Of a DNA stretch of 64,000 nucleotides, positions 33,384-43,865 are shown piece by piece. The position numbers were made by a program, and so were the translations under genes. Each line of letters starts with the position of its first letter. Positions within the stretch are counted from its first letter, which is position 1. The stretch covers positions 1 through 64,000 of the forward strand of contig NZ_JBEPLU010000004.1 in the NCBI RefSeq assembly GCF_040545335.1. Direction: 5' to 3'. A model generated the notes under the pieces. It was not told the DNA's origin and ran no database searches. It saw only the letters and a program-made list of their open reading frames with translations. The DNA is from Phenylobacterium koreense. Its GTDB lineage: Bacteria; Pseudomonadota; Alphaproteobacteria; Caulobacterales; Caulobacteraceae.

Positions 33384-35050
33384 CAGCCGAGGATGCCCGG
33401 CAGGTCCAGCTTCTTTTCGCGAGCCACCTCGAGGGCGATCTCGTATCCGGCGTCGGCGTGGCGCATCACGCCGGTGGCCGGGTCGTTCCACAGCACCCGC
33501 TCGATACGCTTGGCGGCGGCCTGCGTGCCATCGCAGACGATGACCATGCCCGCGTGCTGGGAGTAGCCCATGCCGACGCCGCCGCCATGGTGCAGGGACA
33601 CCCAGGTCGCGCCGGAAGCGGTGTTGAGCAGGGCGTTCAGCAGCGGCCAGTCGGAGACGGCGTCCGAGCCGTCCCGCATGGCCTCGGTCTCGCGGTTGGG
33701 GGAGGCGACCGACCCGGAATCCAGATGGTCGCGTCCGATGACGACCGGAGCCTTCAGCTCGCCCTTGGCGACCATCTCATTGAACGCGAGGCCGAGCCGG
33801 TGCCGGTCGCCCAGGCCCACCCAGCAGATCCGCGCCGGCAGGCCCTGGAACTTGATCCGCTCTCTGGCCATGTCGAGCCAGTTGTGCAGATGCGGATCGT
33901 CGGGGATCAGCTCCTTCACCTTGGCGTCGGTCTTGAAGATGTCCTCCGGATCGCCTGAGAGCGCGACCCAGCGGAACGGCCCGATCCCGCGGCAGAACAG
34001 CGGACGGATGTAGGCCGGCACGAAGCCTGGGAAGTCGAAGGCGTTCGCAACGCCCGCGTCCTTCGCCACCTGGCGGATGTTGTTGCCGTAATCGACGGTC
34101 GGAACGCCGGCCTCGCGGAAGGCCAGCATCGCCTGGACATGCTCGGCCATGGAGGCGCGGGCCGCTTCCTCGACCTGGCTCGGGTCCTGTTCGCGCATGG
34201 CGAACCAGCGCTCCAGCGTCCAGCCCTTGGGCAGGTAGCCGTTGACCGGGTCGTGGGCTGATGTCTGGTCGGTGAGCAGGTCGGGCCTCACGCCGCGGGC
34301 GAGCATCTTTGGCAGCACCTCGCAGGCGTTGCCGAGCAGGCCGACGGAGATCGCCTGCTTCGTGCGTGTCGCCTCCTCGATGATCGCCAACGCCTCGTCC
34401 AGGCTCTCCGTGGCGCGGTCGAGATAGCCGGTGCGCATCCGCATCTCGATCCGGGAAGGCTGGCACTCGATCGCCAGGCACGAGGCGCCCGCCATGACGG
34501 CGGCCAAGGGCTGGGCCCCGCCCATGCCGCCGAGCCCCGCGGTCAGCAACCAGCGCCCCGAGAGGTCGCCGCCATAGTGCTGGCGGCCCATCTCGGCGAA
34601 GGTCTCGTAGGTCCCCTGAACGATCCCCTGGGTCCCGATGTAGATCCACGATCCCGCCGTCATCTGGCCGTACATGGCCAGGCCTTTGCGATCGAGCTCG
34701 TGGAAGTGCTCCCAGTCGGCCCAGTGCGGCACCAGGTTGGAGTTGGCGATCAGCACCCGCGGGGCGTCCGTGTGGGTGCGGAACACGCCTACCGGCTTGC
34801 CGGACTGCACCAGCAGGGTCTCGTCGTCCTCCAGCCGCCGCAGGGTCTCGACGATCCGGTCATAGCTCTCCCAGTCGCGCGCGGCGCGGCCGATGCCGCC
34901 GTAGACCACGAGCTCCTCGGGCCGCTCGGCGACATCGGGATGCAGGTTGTTCATCAGCATCCGAAGCGGGGCCTCGGTCAGCCAGCTCTTAGCGGTGCGT
35001 TCGGCGCCGGTCGCCGGGCGGATCACGCGGGTGGGGTCTTTGCGGGTCAT
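33383..35050 (-). CDS. hutU: urocanate hydratase
   Basis: A 555-residue urocanase of normal length. It begins [36 protein letters not shown] and contains the NAD-binding region around [13 protein letters not shown]. Typical late blocks are [26 protein letters not shown] and [11 protein letters not shown]. It converts urocanate to 4-imidazolone-5-propionate with tightly bound NAD. It overlaps hutG by 4 bp. Confidence 0.97.
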   Translation of the reverse strand: MTRKDPTRVIRPATGAERTAKSWLTEAPLRMLMNNLHPDVAERPEELVVYGGIGRAARDWESYDRIVETLRRLEDDETLLVQSGKPVGVFRTHTDAPRVLIANSNLVPHWADWEHFHELDRKGLAMYGQMTAGSWIYIGTQGIVQGTYETFAEMGRQHYGGDLSGRWLLTAGLGGMGGAQPLAAVMAGASCLAIECQPSRIEMRMRTGYLDRATESLDEALAIIEEATRTKQAISVGLLGNACEVLPKMLARGVRPDLLTDQTSAHDPVNGYLPKGWTLERWFAMREQDPSQVEEAARASMAEHVQAMLAFREAGVPTVDYGNNIRQVAKDAGVANAFDFPGFVPAYIRPLFCRGIGPFRWVALSGDPEDIFKTDAKVKELIPDDPHLHNWLDMARERIKFQGLPARICWVGLGDRHRLGLAFNEMVAKGELKAPVVIGRDHLDSGSVASPNRETEAMRDGSDAVSDWPLLNALLNTASGATWVSLHHGGGVGMGYSQHAGMVIVCDGTQAAAKRIERVLWNDPATGVMRHADAGYEIALEVAREKKLDLPGILG

Positions 35051-35859
35051 TGTTTGGCGAAGTCCAGGCAGGCATTGAGGACGTCAATGAGGGCGGCGCG
35101 CATGGCGCTGGCGCGGGCGGCTTCGTAGGGCGTCGGCCAATTGTCCGGGCTTGGCGGGCCCGGTGGTTCGTCCATGTAGCCGCGGCAGGCGAGTTCCATC
35201 TGGATGGCGTGGACCCCCTGGCCGGGCTGTCCGTAGTGACGCGTGGTCCAGCCGCCCTTGAACCGGCCATTGGTGACGCGGTTGAACGGGCTGGCGTCGC
35301 ACGCGGCCTCCACCGCGGCGGTCAGCTCGCGCGCGCAGCTCCGGCCGGCGTTGGCGCCGATGTTGAAATTCGGCAGCTCGCCCTCGAACAGCCGCGGGAT
35401 GACCGAGCGGATCGAATGGGCCTCGTAGAGCACGACCTTGCCGTGAAGGGCGAGAAGCCGGTCCAGCTCGCCGCGCAGGGCGGCATGGTAGGGATCGAAA
35501 TACTCGACGCGGCGGCGCTCGATCTCGGCGGCGTCGGGCCCGCCCGCCCGATAGAGCGGCTCGCCGTCGAAGGTGGTCGTGGGGCACAGCTCGGTCGTCG
35601 CCTGGCCGGGATAGAGCGAGGCGCCCGACGGATCGCGGTTCACGTCGATGACGGTCCGGCTGACGGCTGTGCGGACGGTCGTGGCGCCCAGAGATGGTGC
35701 GAAGTCATAGAGCTGTTCGATCCACCAGTCGGCGTCCTTGCGCGCCAGCCATGGCGAGACCACCTGGGCGGCGACCTTTGCCGGGATCTCGGTCCCGGTG
35801 TGAGGGAAACTGACGACGAGCGGCGCCGTCCCCCGGTGGATCTGCAGCCAGTCGGTCAT
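35047..35859 (-). CDS. hutG: N-formylglutamate deformylase
   Basis: A 270-residue zinc hydrolase of the FGase family. [14 protein letters not shown] holds the first metal ligand, [29 protein letters not shown] is the family signature, and [17 protein letters not shown] and [14 protein letters not shown] follow. It splits N-formylglutamate to glutamate and formate, the last step of the pathway that uses HutF. The start at 35859 overlaps the hutH stop by 4 bp. Confidence 0.95.
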   Translation of the reverse strand: MTDWLQIHRGTAPLVVSFPHTGTEIPAKVAAQVVSPWLARKDADWWIEQLYDFAPSLGATTVRTAVSRTVIDVNRDPSGASLYPGQATTELCPTTTFDGEPLYRAGGPDAAEIERRRVEYFDPYHAALRGELDRLLALHGKVVLYEAHSIRSVIPRLFEGELPNFNIGANAGRSCARELTAAVEAACDASPFNRVTNGRFKGGWTTRHYGQPGQGVHAIQMELACRGYMDEPPGPPSPDNWPTPYEAARASAMRAALIDVLNACLDFAKQ

Positions 35860-37385
35860 GCCACACCCGGGAGCGACAGCGCCGCGGCCGCGGCGATCTT
35901 GCCCGACCGCACGAACGCGTTGGCGGCCTCGATGTCCGGGTGGAAGTGGCGATCGTCGTCGAGGTGCGGGACCTGGCCGCGCAGCAGGGTGCGGACTGCT
36001 TCCAGCGCCGGGCTGGAGGTCAGGGGACGGTGGAAGTCGCAGCCTTGCGCCGCGGCCAGCAGTTCGACGCCCACGACCGCCGTGGCGTTGCGCGCCATCG
36101 GCAGCAGCCGCGCCGCGCCGTGTGCGGCCATCGAGACGTGATCTTCCTGGTTGGCGGAGGTCGGGATGGAGTCGACGCTGGCCGGGTAGGCCCGCTGCTT
36201 GTTCTCCGAGACGAGCGCCGCGGCCGTCACCTGCGGGATCATGAAGCCCGAATTCAGGCCGGGCTTGGGCGTCAGGAACGCCGGCAGGCCGGAGAGCGCC
36301 GGGTCGACCAGCATGGCGATACGCCGCTCGGCGAGCGATCCGATCTCGCAGACCGCGAGGGCGATCATGTCGGCCGCGAAGGCCACCGGCTCGGCGTGGA
36401 AATTGCCGCCCGACAGCGCCTCGTCGGTCTCGGCGAAGATCAGCGGATTGTCCGAGACGCCGTTGGCCTCGTAGCCCAACGTCGTGGCCGCCTGGCGCAG
36501 GACGTCCAGAGCCGCGCCCATGACCTGCGGCTGGCAGCGCAGGCAATAGGGGTCCTGGACGCGCTCGTCGTCCTTCAGGTGCGAGGCGCGGATCGCCGAG
36601 CCCGCCATCAAGGCCCGCAGAGCGTCGCTGGTCTCGATCTGGCCAGGCTGGCGACGCAGCGTGTGGATGCGGTGGTCGAAAGGCGTGTCCGAACCCTTGG
36701 CGGCCTCCGTCGAGAGAGCGCCGGTGACCAGGGCCGCCTGGAACAGCCGCTCGGCGTCGAACAGGCCGGCCAGGGCGTTGGCGGTGGAGAACTGGGTGCC
36801 GTTCAGCAGCGCCAGCCCCTCCTTCGGCCCCAGAGCCAGGGGCTCCAGGCCCGAGGCGCGCAGCGCCGCGTCCGCAGGTTGGCGCACGCCGCCGACTTCG
36901 ATCTCGCCGACGCCGATCATCGCGGCGGCCATGTGCGCGAGCGGGGCCAGATCGCCCGAGGCGCCGACCGAGCCCTGGCTGGGCACGACCGGGGTTAGGC
37001 CCGCGACGATCATCCTTTCGAGCAGGGCGACCGTGGCCGGCCGCACGCCCGAGGCGCCCTGGGCCAGGCTCGCCAGCTTCAGCGCCATCATCAGCCGTAC
37101 GATGGCGGTGGGCGAAGGCTCGCCGGTTCCGGCGGCGTGGGACAGCACGATATTGCGCTGGAGCCGCGCCAGGTCCGCGTCGTCGATCCGGACGCTGGCC
37201 AGCTTTCCAAAGCCGGTGTTGATCCCATAGACGGGCGCGCCCTTGGCCAGGATGCGCTCGATCGCCGCCGCGCTCGTGGCCACCGGGCCCGCGGCCGAGC
37301 CGTGTAGGCGCACGGACGCCCCACGATAGACCTCGCGCCAGGCGGAGAGCGGCGTGTCGCCGGGAACCAGGGGGATGTCGCTCAC
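35856..37385 (-). CDS. hutH: histidine ammonia-lyase
   Basis: A 509-residue enzyme. The Ala-Ser-Gly triad that cyclises to the MIO cofactor is at residues 142-144 ([15 protein letters not shown]), with the substrate Tyr region at YGINTGFG (53-60). [11 protein letters not shown] and the QEDHVSM block confirm the family. It deaminates histidine to urocanate. It overlaps both neighbours by 4 bp. Confidence 0.97.
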   Translation of the reverse strand: MSDIPLVPGDTPLSAWREVYRGASVRLHGSAAGPVATSAAAIERILAKGAPVYGINTGFGKLASVRIDDADLARLQRNIVLSHAAGTGEPSPTAIVRLMMALKLASLAQGASGVRPATVALLERMIVAGLTPVVPSQGSVGASGDLAPLAHMAAAMIGVGEIEVGGVRQPADAALRASGLEPLALGPKEGLALLNGTQFSTANALAGLFDAERLFQAALVTGALSTEAAKGSDTPFDHRIHTLRRQPGQIETSDALRALMAGSAIRASHLKDDERVQDPYCLRCQPQVMGAALDVLRQAATTLGYEANGVSDNPLIFAETDEALSGGNFHAEPVAFAADMIALAVCEIGSLAERRIAMLVDPALSGLPAFLTPKPGLNSGFMIPQVTAAALVSENKQRAYPASVDSIPTSANQEDHVSMAAHGAARLLPMARNATAVVGVELLAAAQGCDFHRPLTSSPALEAVRTLLRGQVPHLDDDRHFHPDIEAANAFVRSGKIAAAAALSLPGVA

Positions 37386-38587
37386 AGACCTCTCCAGACG
37401 CGGGTATGCAGGGGGTTGAAGCCCATCCGGTAGACGAGCTCGGCGGGACGCTCGATGTCCCAGATGGCCAGGTCGCAGACCTTGCCGGCCTCGATCGTGC
37501 CGATGTCAGACTGGCGGCCCAGAGCGCGGGCGGCCTCGCGGGTCACGCCCGCCAGGCACTCGTCGACGGTCAGGCGGAACAAGGTCGCGGCCATGTTGAG
37601 GCTGAGCAGCAGCGAGGTCAGCGGCGAGGTGCCGGGGTTGCAGTCGGTGGCCAGGGCTATCGGCACGCCGGCCGCCCGAAGCGCTTCGACCGGCGGCGGC
37701 TTCGTCTCGCGCACGAAATAGTAGGCGCCGGGCAACAGCGTCGCGACCGTGCCGGCCTTGGCCATGGCCGCGATCCCGGCTTCGTCCAGATGCTCCAGGT
37801 GGTCGGCCGACAGCGCGCCGAACCCGGCCGCCAGCGCAGCGCCATGCAGGTTGGAAAGCTGCTCCGCATGCAGCTTGACGGGGAGGCCATGCGCCTTGGC
37901 CGCCTCGAAGACACGCCGGGTCTGTTCCACGTCGAAGCCGATCCCTTCGCAGAAGGCGTCGACGGCGTCGGCGAGGCCTTCGGCCGCCACCGCCGGGATC
38001 ATCTCGCGGCAGACGAGGTCGACATAGCTGTCGGCGTCGTCCTTGAACTCCGGGGGCAGGGCGTGCGCTCCTAGGAAGGTGGTGGCGATCGTCACCGGCC
38101 GGACCTCGCCCAGCCGCCGCGCGGCGCGCAGCGACTTCAGCTCATGCTCCAGCGACAGGCCGTAGCCGGACTTGATCTCGATGGTGGTCGCGCCCTCGGC
38201 GATCAGGGCGTCGAGGCGCGGTAGCGCCTGGGCGACCAACTCGTCTTCCGAAGCGGCGCGCGTGGCGGCCATGGTCGAGACGATGCCGCCGCCGGCCCGC
38301 GCGATCTCCTCGTAGCTCGCCCCGGTCAGCCGCAGCTCGAATTCGTGAGCGCGGTCCCCGCCGTGGACCAGGTGGGTGTGAGGGTCGATGAGGCCGGGCG
38401 TGATCCAGCGGCCTTCGCAGTCGATGGTTTCGGCCGCCTCAAAGGCCGGGGCCGCGGCTTCGGCGCCCGCCCAGGCGATCTGGCCGTTCTGCGCAGCCAC
38501 CACGCCGCGGTCGATCTCGCCCAGGCCGGGCAGGCCAGGCGCGAGCGTGGCGAGGCGGGCGTTCCGCCAGACTCGATCGCAGCGCAA
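37382..38587 (-). CDS. hutI: imidazolonepropionase
   Basis: A 401-residue amidohydrolase. The metal motif HTHLVHGG lies at about 70-77, followed by [26 protein letters not shown] and the late [11 protein letters not shown]. It opens the imidazolone ring to formiminoglutamate, feeding HutF. It is the first gene of the minus-strand hut operon and is divergent from hutF with an 83-bp gap. Confidence 0.96.
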   Translation of the reverse strand: MRCDRVWRNARLATLAPGLPGLGEIDRGVVAAQNGQIAWAGAEAAAPAFEAAETIDCEGRWITPGLIDPHTHLVHGGDRAHEFELRLTGASYEEIARAGGGIVSTMAATRAASEDELVAQALPRLDALIAEGATTIEIKSGYGLSLEHELKSLRAARRLGEVRPVTIATTFLGAHALPPEFKDDADSYVDLVCREMIPAVAAEGLADAVDAFCEGIGFDVEQTRRVFEAAKAHGLPVKLHAEQLSNLHGAALAAGFGALSADHLEHLDEAGIAAMAKAGTVATLLPGAYYFVRETKPPPVEALRAAGVPIALATDCNPGTSPLTSLLLSLNMAATLFRLTVDECLAGVTREAARALGRQSDIGTIEAGKVCDLAIWDIERPAELVYRMGFNPLHTRVWRGL

Positions 38588-38670
38588 AGGTTTCCTCCGA
38601 TCAGTCGTTGCGTCTTACTAGCGACGATGTCGTAATTTGTATAGACATAATGGGATCAAGGAGAGCTCCG
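38588..38670. promoter_or_regulatory. divergent hut promoter with HutC-type operator candidate
   Basis: TTGTATAGACATAA at 38637-38650 contains the near-palindrome TGTATAGACA, the form of GntR/HutC-type operators. It sits between the divergent hutI and hutF starts, so one bound repressor could close both promoters. AAGGAGAG before 38671 is the hutF ribosome site. Confidence 0.6.
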
Positions 38671-40026
38671 ATGGGCGCGACCTTCCACTGGTTCCAGACA
38701 GCGCTGCTTCCTGCGGGATGGGCCCGTAACGTTCGCTTGAGCGTCGAGGACGGCCAGATTGCCTCGGTGGAGACCCGCGTTCCGACGGGCGGCTCGGATG
38801 TCCGGGCGGCGATCGGATTGCCCGGCCTGCCCAACCTTCACAGCCACGCGTTCCAGCGCGCCATGGCCGGGCTGACCGAGGTGCGCGGCCCCGAAGGCGA
38901 CAGCTTCTGGACCTGGCGGGAGCTGATGTATCGGTTCGTGGGCAAGCTCTCGCCCGACGATGTCGAGGCCATCGCCGCCCTGGCTTTCGCCGAGATGCTG
39001 GAAGCCGGCTTCACGCGCGTGGGCGAGTTCCACTACCTGCATCACGACACCGACGGTCGGCCCTATGCAGACATCGCGGAGATGGCGGCGCGCATCGCCG
39101 CCGCCGCCGAGGCGACGGGAATTGGCCTCACCCTGCTGCCGGTGTTCTACGCTCACTCAGGCTTCGGCGGCGTCGCGCCCCTGGAGAGCCAGAAGCGGTT
39201 CTTGAACGACATCGCCGGCTATGAGCGGCTGTACGAGGCCGCCCGCCGTGCCGTGCGAGGCCTGCCCGACGCGGTGGTCGGCATCGCTCCGCATAGCCTG
39301 CGGGCGGTGACCGAGGCGGAGCTTGCGGCGGTGACCAGGCTGGACGGTCCGATCCACATCCACATCGCAGAGCAGGTGAAGGAGGTCGACGACTGCCTGG
39401 CCTGGAGCGGCGCACGGCCCGTGGAATGGCTGCAGGATCGCTTTTATCCCGATCGGCGCTGGTGCCTTGTGCACGCCACCCATATGACCGCGAGCGAGCG
39501 CGGGCGGCTGGCCGCCAGCGGCGCGGTGGCGGGCCTGTGCCCGATCACCGAGGCCAATCTCGGGGACGGCGTCTTCCCTGCGGCGGCCTACTTGGCTGAG
39601 GCGGGGGTGTTTGGCGTGGGATCGGACTCCAATGTGCGGATCGACGCGGCGGAGGAGCTGCGGCTCCTGGAATACGGCCAGCGCCTGAGCGAGCGCGCGC
39701 GCAACGTGCTGGCGCCGGCGCCGGGCGCCTCGACGGGAGGCGCGCTCTACCGCGGCGCCCTCGCCGGGGGCGCGCAGGCGCTGGGCGTCTCGCAGGTCGG
39801 CCTGGCGGTGGGGGCGTCCGCGGACATCGTGACCCTGGACGCCGAGCATCCCGACATCGCCGGCCGCGTCGGTGACGAGATTCTCGACGCCTTCGTCTTC
39901 GCGGGCGGCCGTCCGATACGAGACGTCTGGAGGGCGGGACGGCAGGTGGTCGCAGATGGCCGCCACGTCGGCCGCGCGACGATCGTGGCGCGCTACCGGC
40001 AAACGCTGCAGCGGCTGCTCGCATGA
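38671..40026 (+). CDS. hutF: formimidoylglutamate deiminase
   Basis: A 451-residue amidohydrolase of the HutF type. The start at 38671 has a strong AGGAG site. LPGLPNLHSHAFQRAMAG holds the first zinc ligands. HIHIAEQVKEVDDCLAWSG, LVHATHMT and GVGSDSNVRIDAAEELRLLEYGQRL carry the others. It turns formiminoglutamate into N-formylglutamate plus ammonia, so this organism uses the HutF-HutG route rather than direct formiminoglutamase. It overlaps hutC by 4 bp. Confidence 0.96.
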   Translation: MGATFHWFQTALLPAGWARNVRLSVEDGQIASVETRVPTGGSDVRAAIGLPGLPNLHSHAFQRAMAGLTEVRGPEGDSFWTWRELMYRFVGKLSPDDVEAIAALAFAEMLEAGFTRVGEFHYLHHDTDGRPYADIAEMAARIAAAAEATGIGLTLLPVFYAHSGFGGVAPLESQKRFLNDIAGYERLYEAARRAVRGLPDAVVGIAPHSLRAVTEAELAAVTRLDGPIHIHIAEQVKEVDDCLAWSGARPVEWLQDRFYPDRRWCLVHATHMTASERGRLAASGAVAGLCPITEANLGDGVFPAAAYLAEAGVFGVGSDSNVRIDAAEELRLLEYGQRLSERARNVLAPAPGASTGGALYRGALAGGAQALGVSQVGLAVGASADIVTLDAEHPDIAGRVGDEILDAFVFAGGRPIRDVWRAGRQVVADGRHVGRATIVARYRQTLQRLLA

Positions 40027-40730
40027 CCGAGCCGCTGCACAAGCAGATCCGCGCCGACATCTCCGAGCGCATCCTGTCGGGCGCCTGGGCGCCGGGCCGC
40101 CGCATTCCGTTCGAGCATGAGCTGATGGCGCAGTACGGCTGCTCGCGCATGACCGTGAACAAGGCGCTCGCGCCCCTGGCCGAGCAGGGCCTCATCGAGC
40201 GGCGTCGCAAGGCCGGCACCTTCGTCGCCCGGCCGCGGATCCACTCGGTAGTGCTCGATATTCCGGACATCGCCTCGGAGGTCACCGCCCGCGGCGAGCC
40301 CTACGGCTACCAGTTGCTGGAGCGGCGCGTCGGGACGGCCAGTCCGCGTGACATGGACAAGCTCGGCCTCGATACGCCGGTGAACCTGCTGGCGCTCCGT
40401 TGCCTGCACAGGGCGAGCGACCGGCCTTTCGCCTTGGAGGAGCGGCTGATCAACCTGGACGCCGCGCCGGCCGCGGCCGAGGTCGATTTCGCCAAGACCC
40501 CTGCGGGCGGCTGGTTGCTGGGGCATATCCCCTGGACCGAGGCCGAGCATCGCATCAGCGCCGCCAATCCCAGCCGCGCGACCGCGGCGGAGCTGGGAAT
40601 TGCGGCCACGGTGGCGTGCCTGGTGCTGGAGCGCCAGACCTGGCGCGGCGCCGACCGCATCACCCATGTGCGGATGGTCTTCCCCGGCGACGCCTATGAT
40701 CTGGTGGCGCGCTTCGGGCCTCGCCCTTAG
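40023..40730 (+). CDS. hutC: histidine utilisation repressor, GntR family
   Basis: A 235-residue protein. A GntR winged helix occupies about residues 5-70 (KQIRADISERILSGAWAPGRRIPFEHELMAQYGCSRMTVNKALAPLAEQGLIERRRKAGTFVA). The UTRA effector domain follows (about 90-230), which in HutC binds urocanate. It probably represses both arms of the hut divergon through the site at 38637-38650. Confidence 0.95.
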   Translation: MTEPLHKQIRADISERILSGAWAPGRRIPFEHELMAQYGCSRMTVNKALAPLAEQGLIERRRKAGTFVARPRIHSVVLDIPDIASEVTARGEPYGYQLLERRVGTASPRDMDKLGLDTPVNLLALRCLHRASDRPFALEERLINLDAAPAAAEVDFAKTPAGGWLLGHIPWTEAEHRISAANPSRATAAELGIAATVACLVLERQTWRGADRITHVRMVFPGDAYDLVARFGPRP

Positions 40731-40868
40731 GGCTACTGGCAGCTCGATGACGAAGGCGCCCAGTCCGGCGGCGCCGCCTGACCGATCCCTGCGCATTTCC
40801 AGGCGCTTGATCTCGCGTCGATGACAAGGCTCTGCCATTCGCGCGATCACGGTTCGTAGTCGGCGGTC

Positions 40869-41447
40869 ATGCGCGTGCTGGTGATTGATCCGGATTCGGC
40901 CCGGGCCGCTCTGGTGGCCGAGGGGCTGGCGGGTGTCGAACCGCTGGAGGTTCGGCATGCCGGCGCCTATGACGAAGCCGAGGCTGCGGCCTTCGCGCCC
41001 GACGTGGTCGTGGTCGCCGCCGAGAGCCCGGACCGCGACACCATCGACAGCCTGCGCGAGGCCAGCCTCTCCAACCCCCGCCCGGTGGTGATGTTCGTGG
41101 ATCGCTCCGAACCCGGCTTCGCCGAGGAGGCCGTGCGCGCGGGCGTCGCGGCCTATGTGGTCGCCGGCCTGACGCCCGGCCGGGTGCGCGACGTGCTGGC
41201 GGTGGCCATCAGCCGCTTCCAACTCATGCACCAACTGCGCAAGGACCTGGAGAAGGCCAAGGCGGACCTGGCCTCCCGCAAGACCATCGAACGGGCCAAG
41301 GCGCTGCTGATGAAGGAGCGCGGGCTCGAGGAGGGGGCGGCCTACAAGCTGCTGCGCAAGCTCTCCATGGACACCGGCCGCCCGCTCGGCGCGGTCGCCG
41401 CCGACCTGCTCGCCTTCGCCGGAGTGCTCAAGGGAGACCAATCGTGA
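40869..41447 (+). CDS. nasT: NasT-type response regulator with ANTAR RNA-binding domain
   Basis: A 192-residue protein. A receiver-like domain covers about 1-120 (MRVLVIDPDSARAALVAEGL, FAPDVVVVAAESPDRD). A coiled coil then leads into the ANTAR three-helix domain (about 128-187: DLASRKTIERAKALLMKERGLEEGAAYKLLRKLSMDTGRPLGAVAADLL). NasT binds leader RNA and prevents termination of nitrate assimilation genes. It is held inactive by NasS, encoded by the overlapping downstream gene. Confidence 0.93.
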   Translation: MRVLVIDPDSARAALVAEGLAGVEPLEVRHAGAYDEAEAAAFAPDVVVVAAESPDRDTIDSLREASLSNPRPVVMFVDRSEPGFAEEAVRAGVAAYVVAGLTPGRVRDVLAVAISRFQLMHQLRKDLEKAKADLASRKTIERAKALLMKERGLEEGAAYKLLRKLSMDTGRPLGAVAADLLAFAGVLKGDQS

Positions 41448-42400
41448 GCGTGCGCCTGAAGCTGGGGTTCGTGCCGCTGGTGGACGCCGCGGCCCTGATC
41501 GTCGCCCAGGAGGCAGGCTTCTTCGCCGACGAGGGGTTGGAGGTCGAGCTGTCGCGCGAGGTTTCCTGGGCGACCATCCGCGACAAGGTGGCGTTCGGGG
41601 CGCTCGACGCCGCGCACATGCTCGCGCCCATGGTGCTGGCCCAGACGCTTGGCGTGGGCAGTGAGCGGGCGGCCATGGTCGCGCCCCTGACCCTGGCCAT
41701 GGATGCTTCGGCGGTGACCGTCTCGACCCGGCTTGGCGTCGAGGCCGATCCTAGCGGGCGGGCCCTGGCGGCCCTCGTGGCCAGGCGCCGCGAGCTGGAG
41801 GCCAGCCGGCTCACCTTCAGCGTCGTCTTTCCCTTTTCCACCCACAACTACCTCCTGAGACGCTGGATGGCGGAGGCCGGCGTCGATCCCGACCGGGACG
41901 TCCGGCTCACGATCGCCCCGCCGCCGCGCATGGCCGAGCTGCTCGCCGGTGGGGTGATCGAGGGCTTCTGCGCCGGCGAGCCCTGGAACGCGGTCGCCGT
42001 GGCCGCCGGCGTCGGGACCATCGCCGCCCACGCCGCGGAGATCGCCCCCGGCGCGCCCGACAAGGTGCTGGGCGTCACCGCCGCCTGGGCAGGAGCCAAC
42101 CCCGCGACGCTCGATGCTCTGGTGCGGGCCCTCGTGCGCGCCCTGGCCTGGGCGCAAGCTCCGGAAAATCGCCGAAGCCTCGCGGCGCTGCTGTCTGGCC
42201 CCGATTATCTGGGCCTCTCGCCTGAGATCGTGGCCGCCGGTCTGCGCACCGTCGCCTTCGGAGCCCCTCGGCCGGCCCCGGAGCAGGCCGCTTGGCTGCT
42301 CGCCCAGATGCGCCGCTGGGGCCAGGTCCAGGGCGACGACGCCGCTGCCCGCGTGGTCTATCGGCCCGATCTCTATGCCCGTGCATTAGGCATCGCCTAA
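41444..42400 (+). CDS. nasS: NasS-type nitrate sensor (NrtA-like binding protein)
   Basis: A 318-residue periplasmic-binding-protein fold without a signal peptide, as expected for the cytoplasmic sensor NasS rather than the transporter protein NrtA. LGFVPLVDAAALIVAQEAGFFADEGLEVELSREVSWATIRDKVAFGALDAAHMLAPM is the family signature, and GEPWNAVA marks the nitrate pocket. It sequesters NasT when nitrate and nitrite are absent. Its start overlaps nasT by 4 bp. Confidence 0.92.
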   Translation: MSVRLKLGFVPLVDAAALIVAQEAGFFADEGLEVELSREVSWATIRDKVAFGALDAAHMLAPMVLAQTLGVGSERAAMVAPLTLAMDASAVTVSTRLGVEADPSGRALAALVARRRELEASRLTFSVVFPFSTHNYLLRRWMAEAGVDPDRDVRLTIAPPPRMAELLAGGVIEGFCAGEPWNAVAVAAGVGTIAAHAAEIAPGAPDKVLGVTAAWAGANPATLDALVRALVRALAWAQAPENRRSLAALLSGPDYLGLSPEIVAAGLRTVAFGAPRPAPEQAAWLLAQMRRWGQVQGDDAAARVVYRPDLYARALGIA

Positions 42401-42623
42401 ATTTCGATCAGGAGGGTCGGTGGCGCCCGATTTTTGATCTGCTGCACGAATTCGAGCATCCGCCGTTACGTAGGCAGATGACGGCCCGGCCCGGCCGCTG
42501 ATTTCCTTCAATCCAAGGCCCAGGACAACGGCGTTCGCGGCTCCCTGGAACGGCTCGATGAGGAGCCGGACCGAACCCACGGCGACGCCGCCGCTTCCGT
42601 CCAATCCGTACGGGGCCAAACCC
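42401..42623 (+). promoter_or_regulatory. leader of the nitrate operon, probable NasT (ANTAR) target
   Basis: A 223-base untranslated stretch separates nasS from the nitrate transporter, where all later genes are tightly packed. It contains a weak hairpin followed by TTTTT (42418-42435) just after nasS. A clear 6-bp stem with a six-base loop, CGGCTC-GATGAG-GAGCCG, lies at 42551-42568. ANTAR targets are paired hexaloop hairpins upstream of a terminator, so the second fits in size. Its loop lacks the usual leading A, so the identification is tentative. Confidence 0.45.
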
Positions 42624-43847
42624 ATGTTGAGTCGTTCGTTCCTGAAGGCGGGCCACACGCCCACCCTCCTGTCGTCCTTCCTCTATTTCGATCTCAGCTT
42701 CATGGTCTGGGTGATCCTCGGCCCCCTCGGGGTCGCGATCGCCCAGGACTTCCATCTCGATCCCGCCCAGAAAGGCTTCATGGTCGCCGTGCCGGTGCTC
42801 GCCGGCGCCCTGCTGCGGCTGGTGGCCGGCGTGCTGGTCGACCACATCGGGCCCAGGAAGACCGGGATTGCGGCCCAACTCGTCGTCCTGGCCGGGCTGG
42901 GAGCGGCCTGGGTCCTCGGGATCGACAGCTATCACCAGGTGCTGGCGCTCGGCGCGGTGCTGGGCGTCGCCGGGGCTTCGTTCGCCATCGCCCTGCCGCT
43001 CGCCTCCCGCTGGTATCCGCCCGAGCATCAGGGCCTGGCCCTGGGCATCGCCGGCGCCGGCAACTCCGGCACGGCCCTGGCCGCGCTCTTCGCGCCCGGC
43101 CTCGCCCAGGTGTTCGGCTGGAACAATGTCATCGGCCTGGCCTGCCTGCCGCTGGCCATCGCCTTCGTCGTCTTCCTGATTTTCGCCAAGGACGCCCCGA
43201 ACCGCCCGCCGCCCAAGGCTCTGACCGAGTACCTCGACGTCCTCAAGACCCCTGACGCCTGGTGGCTGATGCTGCTCTACAGCGTCACCTTCGGCGGCTT
43301 CGTCGGCCTGTCCTCCTCCCTGACCATCTACTTCAACGCCGAATACGGCCTCTCGCCGGTGGCGGCGGGCGTGCTCACCGCGGCCTGCGTCTTCGCCGGC
43401 TCCTTCCTGCGGCCGGTGGGCGGGGCGCTCGCCGACCGCTTCGGCGGGGCGCGCGCCCTGACGGTGGTCTACATCCTGGCCGCCCTGGGCCTGGCGCTGG
43501 CCAGCTTCCATTCGCCGACGGTCTGGGTCGCCTTCGGCCTGATCCTCTTCAGCATGATGGCCCTGGGCGCGGGCAACGGCGCGGTGTTCCAGCTCGCGCC
43601 CCAGCGGTTCGGCAAGGAGATCGGCGTGGTCACCGGCCTTGTCGGCATGACCGGCGGCGTCGGCGGCTTCTACCTCGCCGCCAGCCTCGGCTGGGCCAAG
43701 CAGGCCACCGGCTCCTACCAGGCCGGGCTGCTCGCCTTCGCCGGGCTCGCGCTCATCGCCCTCACTTGCCTGACCGGCGTCAAGGCGCGCTGGCGCCGGA
43801 CCTGGATCGCGGCGGCGGACGCCGCCGGCTCGGCCTCTCGCGTCTGA
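42624..43847 (+). CDS. nitrate/nitrite transporter, NarK/NasA type MFS
   Basis: A 407-residue protein with twelve membrane helices. The start at 42624 gives the family N-terminus FLKAGHTPTLLSSFLYFDLSFMVWV. Nitrate-signature segments are GIAGAGNSGTALAALFAPGLA and FQLAPQRFGKEIGVVTGLVGMTGGVGGFYL, with RLVAGVLVDHIGPRK between helices 2 and 3. It imports nitrate for the reductases encoded next. nirB follows after 18 bp. Confidence 0.95.
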   Translation: MLSRSFLKAGHTPTLLSSFLYFDLSFMVWVILGPLGVAIAQDFHLDPAQKGFMVAVPVLAGALLRLVAGVLVDHIGPRKTGIAAQLVVLAGLGAAWVLGIDSYHQVLALGAVLGVAGASFAIALPLASRWYPPEHQGLALGIAGAGNSGTALAALFAPGLAQVFGWNNVIGLACLPLAIAFVVFLIFAKDAPNRPPPKALTEYLDVLKTPDAWWLMLLYSVTFGGFVGLSSSLTIYFNAEYGLSPVAAGVLTAACVFAGSFLRPVGGALADRFGGARALTVVYILAALGLALASFHSPTVWVAFGLILFSMMALGAGNGAVFQLAPQRFGKEIGVVTGLVGMTGGVGGFYLAASLGWAKQATGSYQAGLLAFAGLALIALTCLTGVKARWRRTWIAAADAAGSASRV

Positions 43848-43865
43848 TCTTTCGGAGTTTGCCTC

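Noticed and set aside
35860..36546. N-terminal extension of the hutG frame giving a 499-residue protein
   Set aside because: The extra part lies wholly inside hutH in another frame; the family start is at 35859 and overlaps the hutH stop by 4 bp.
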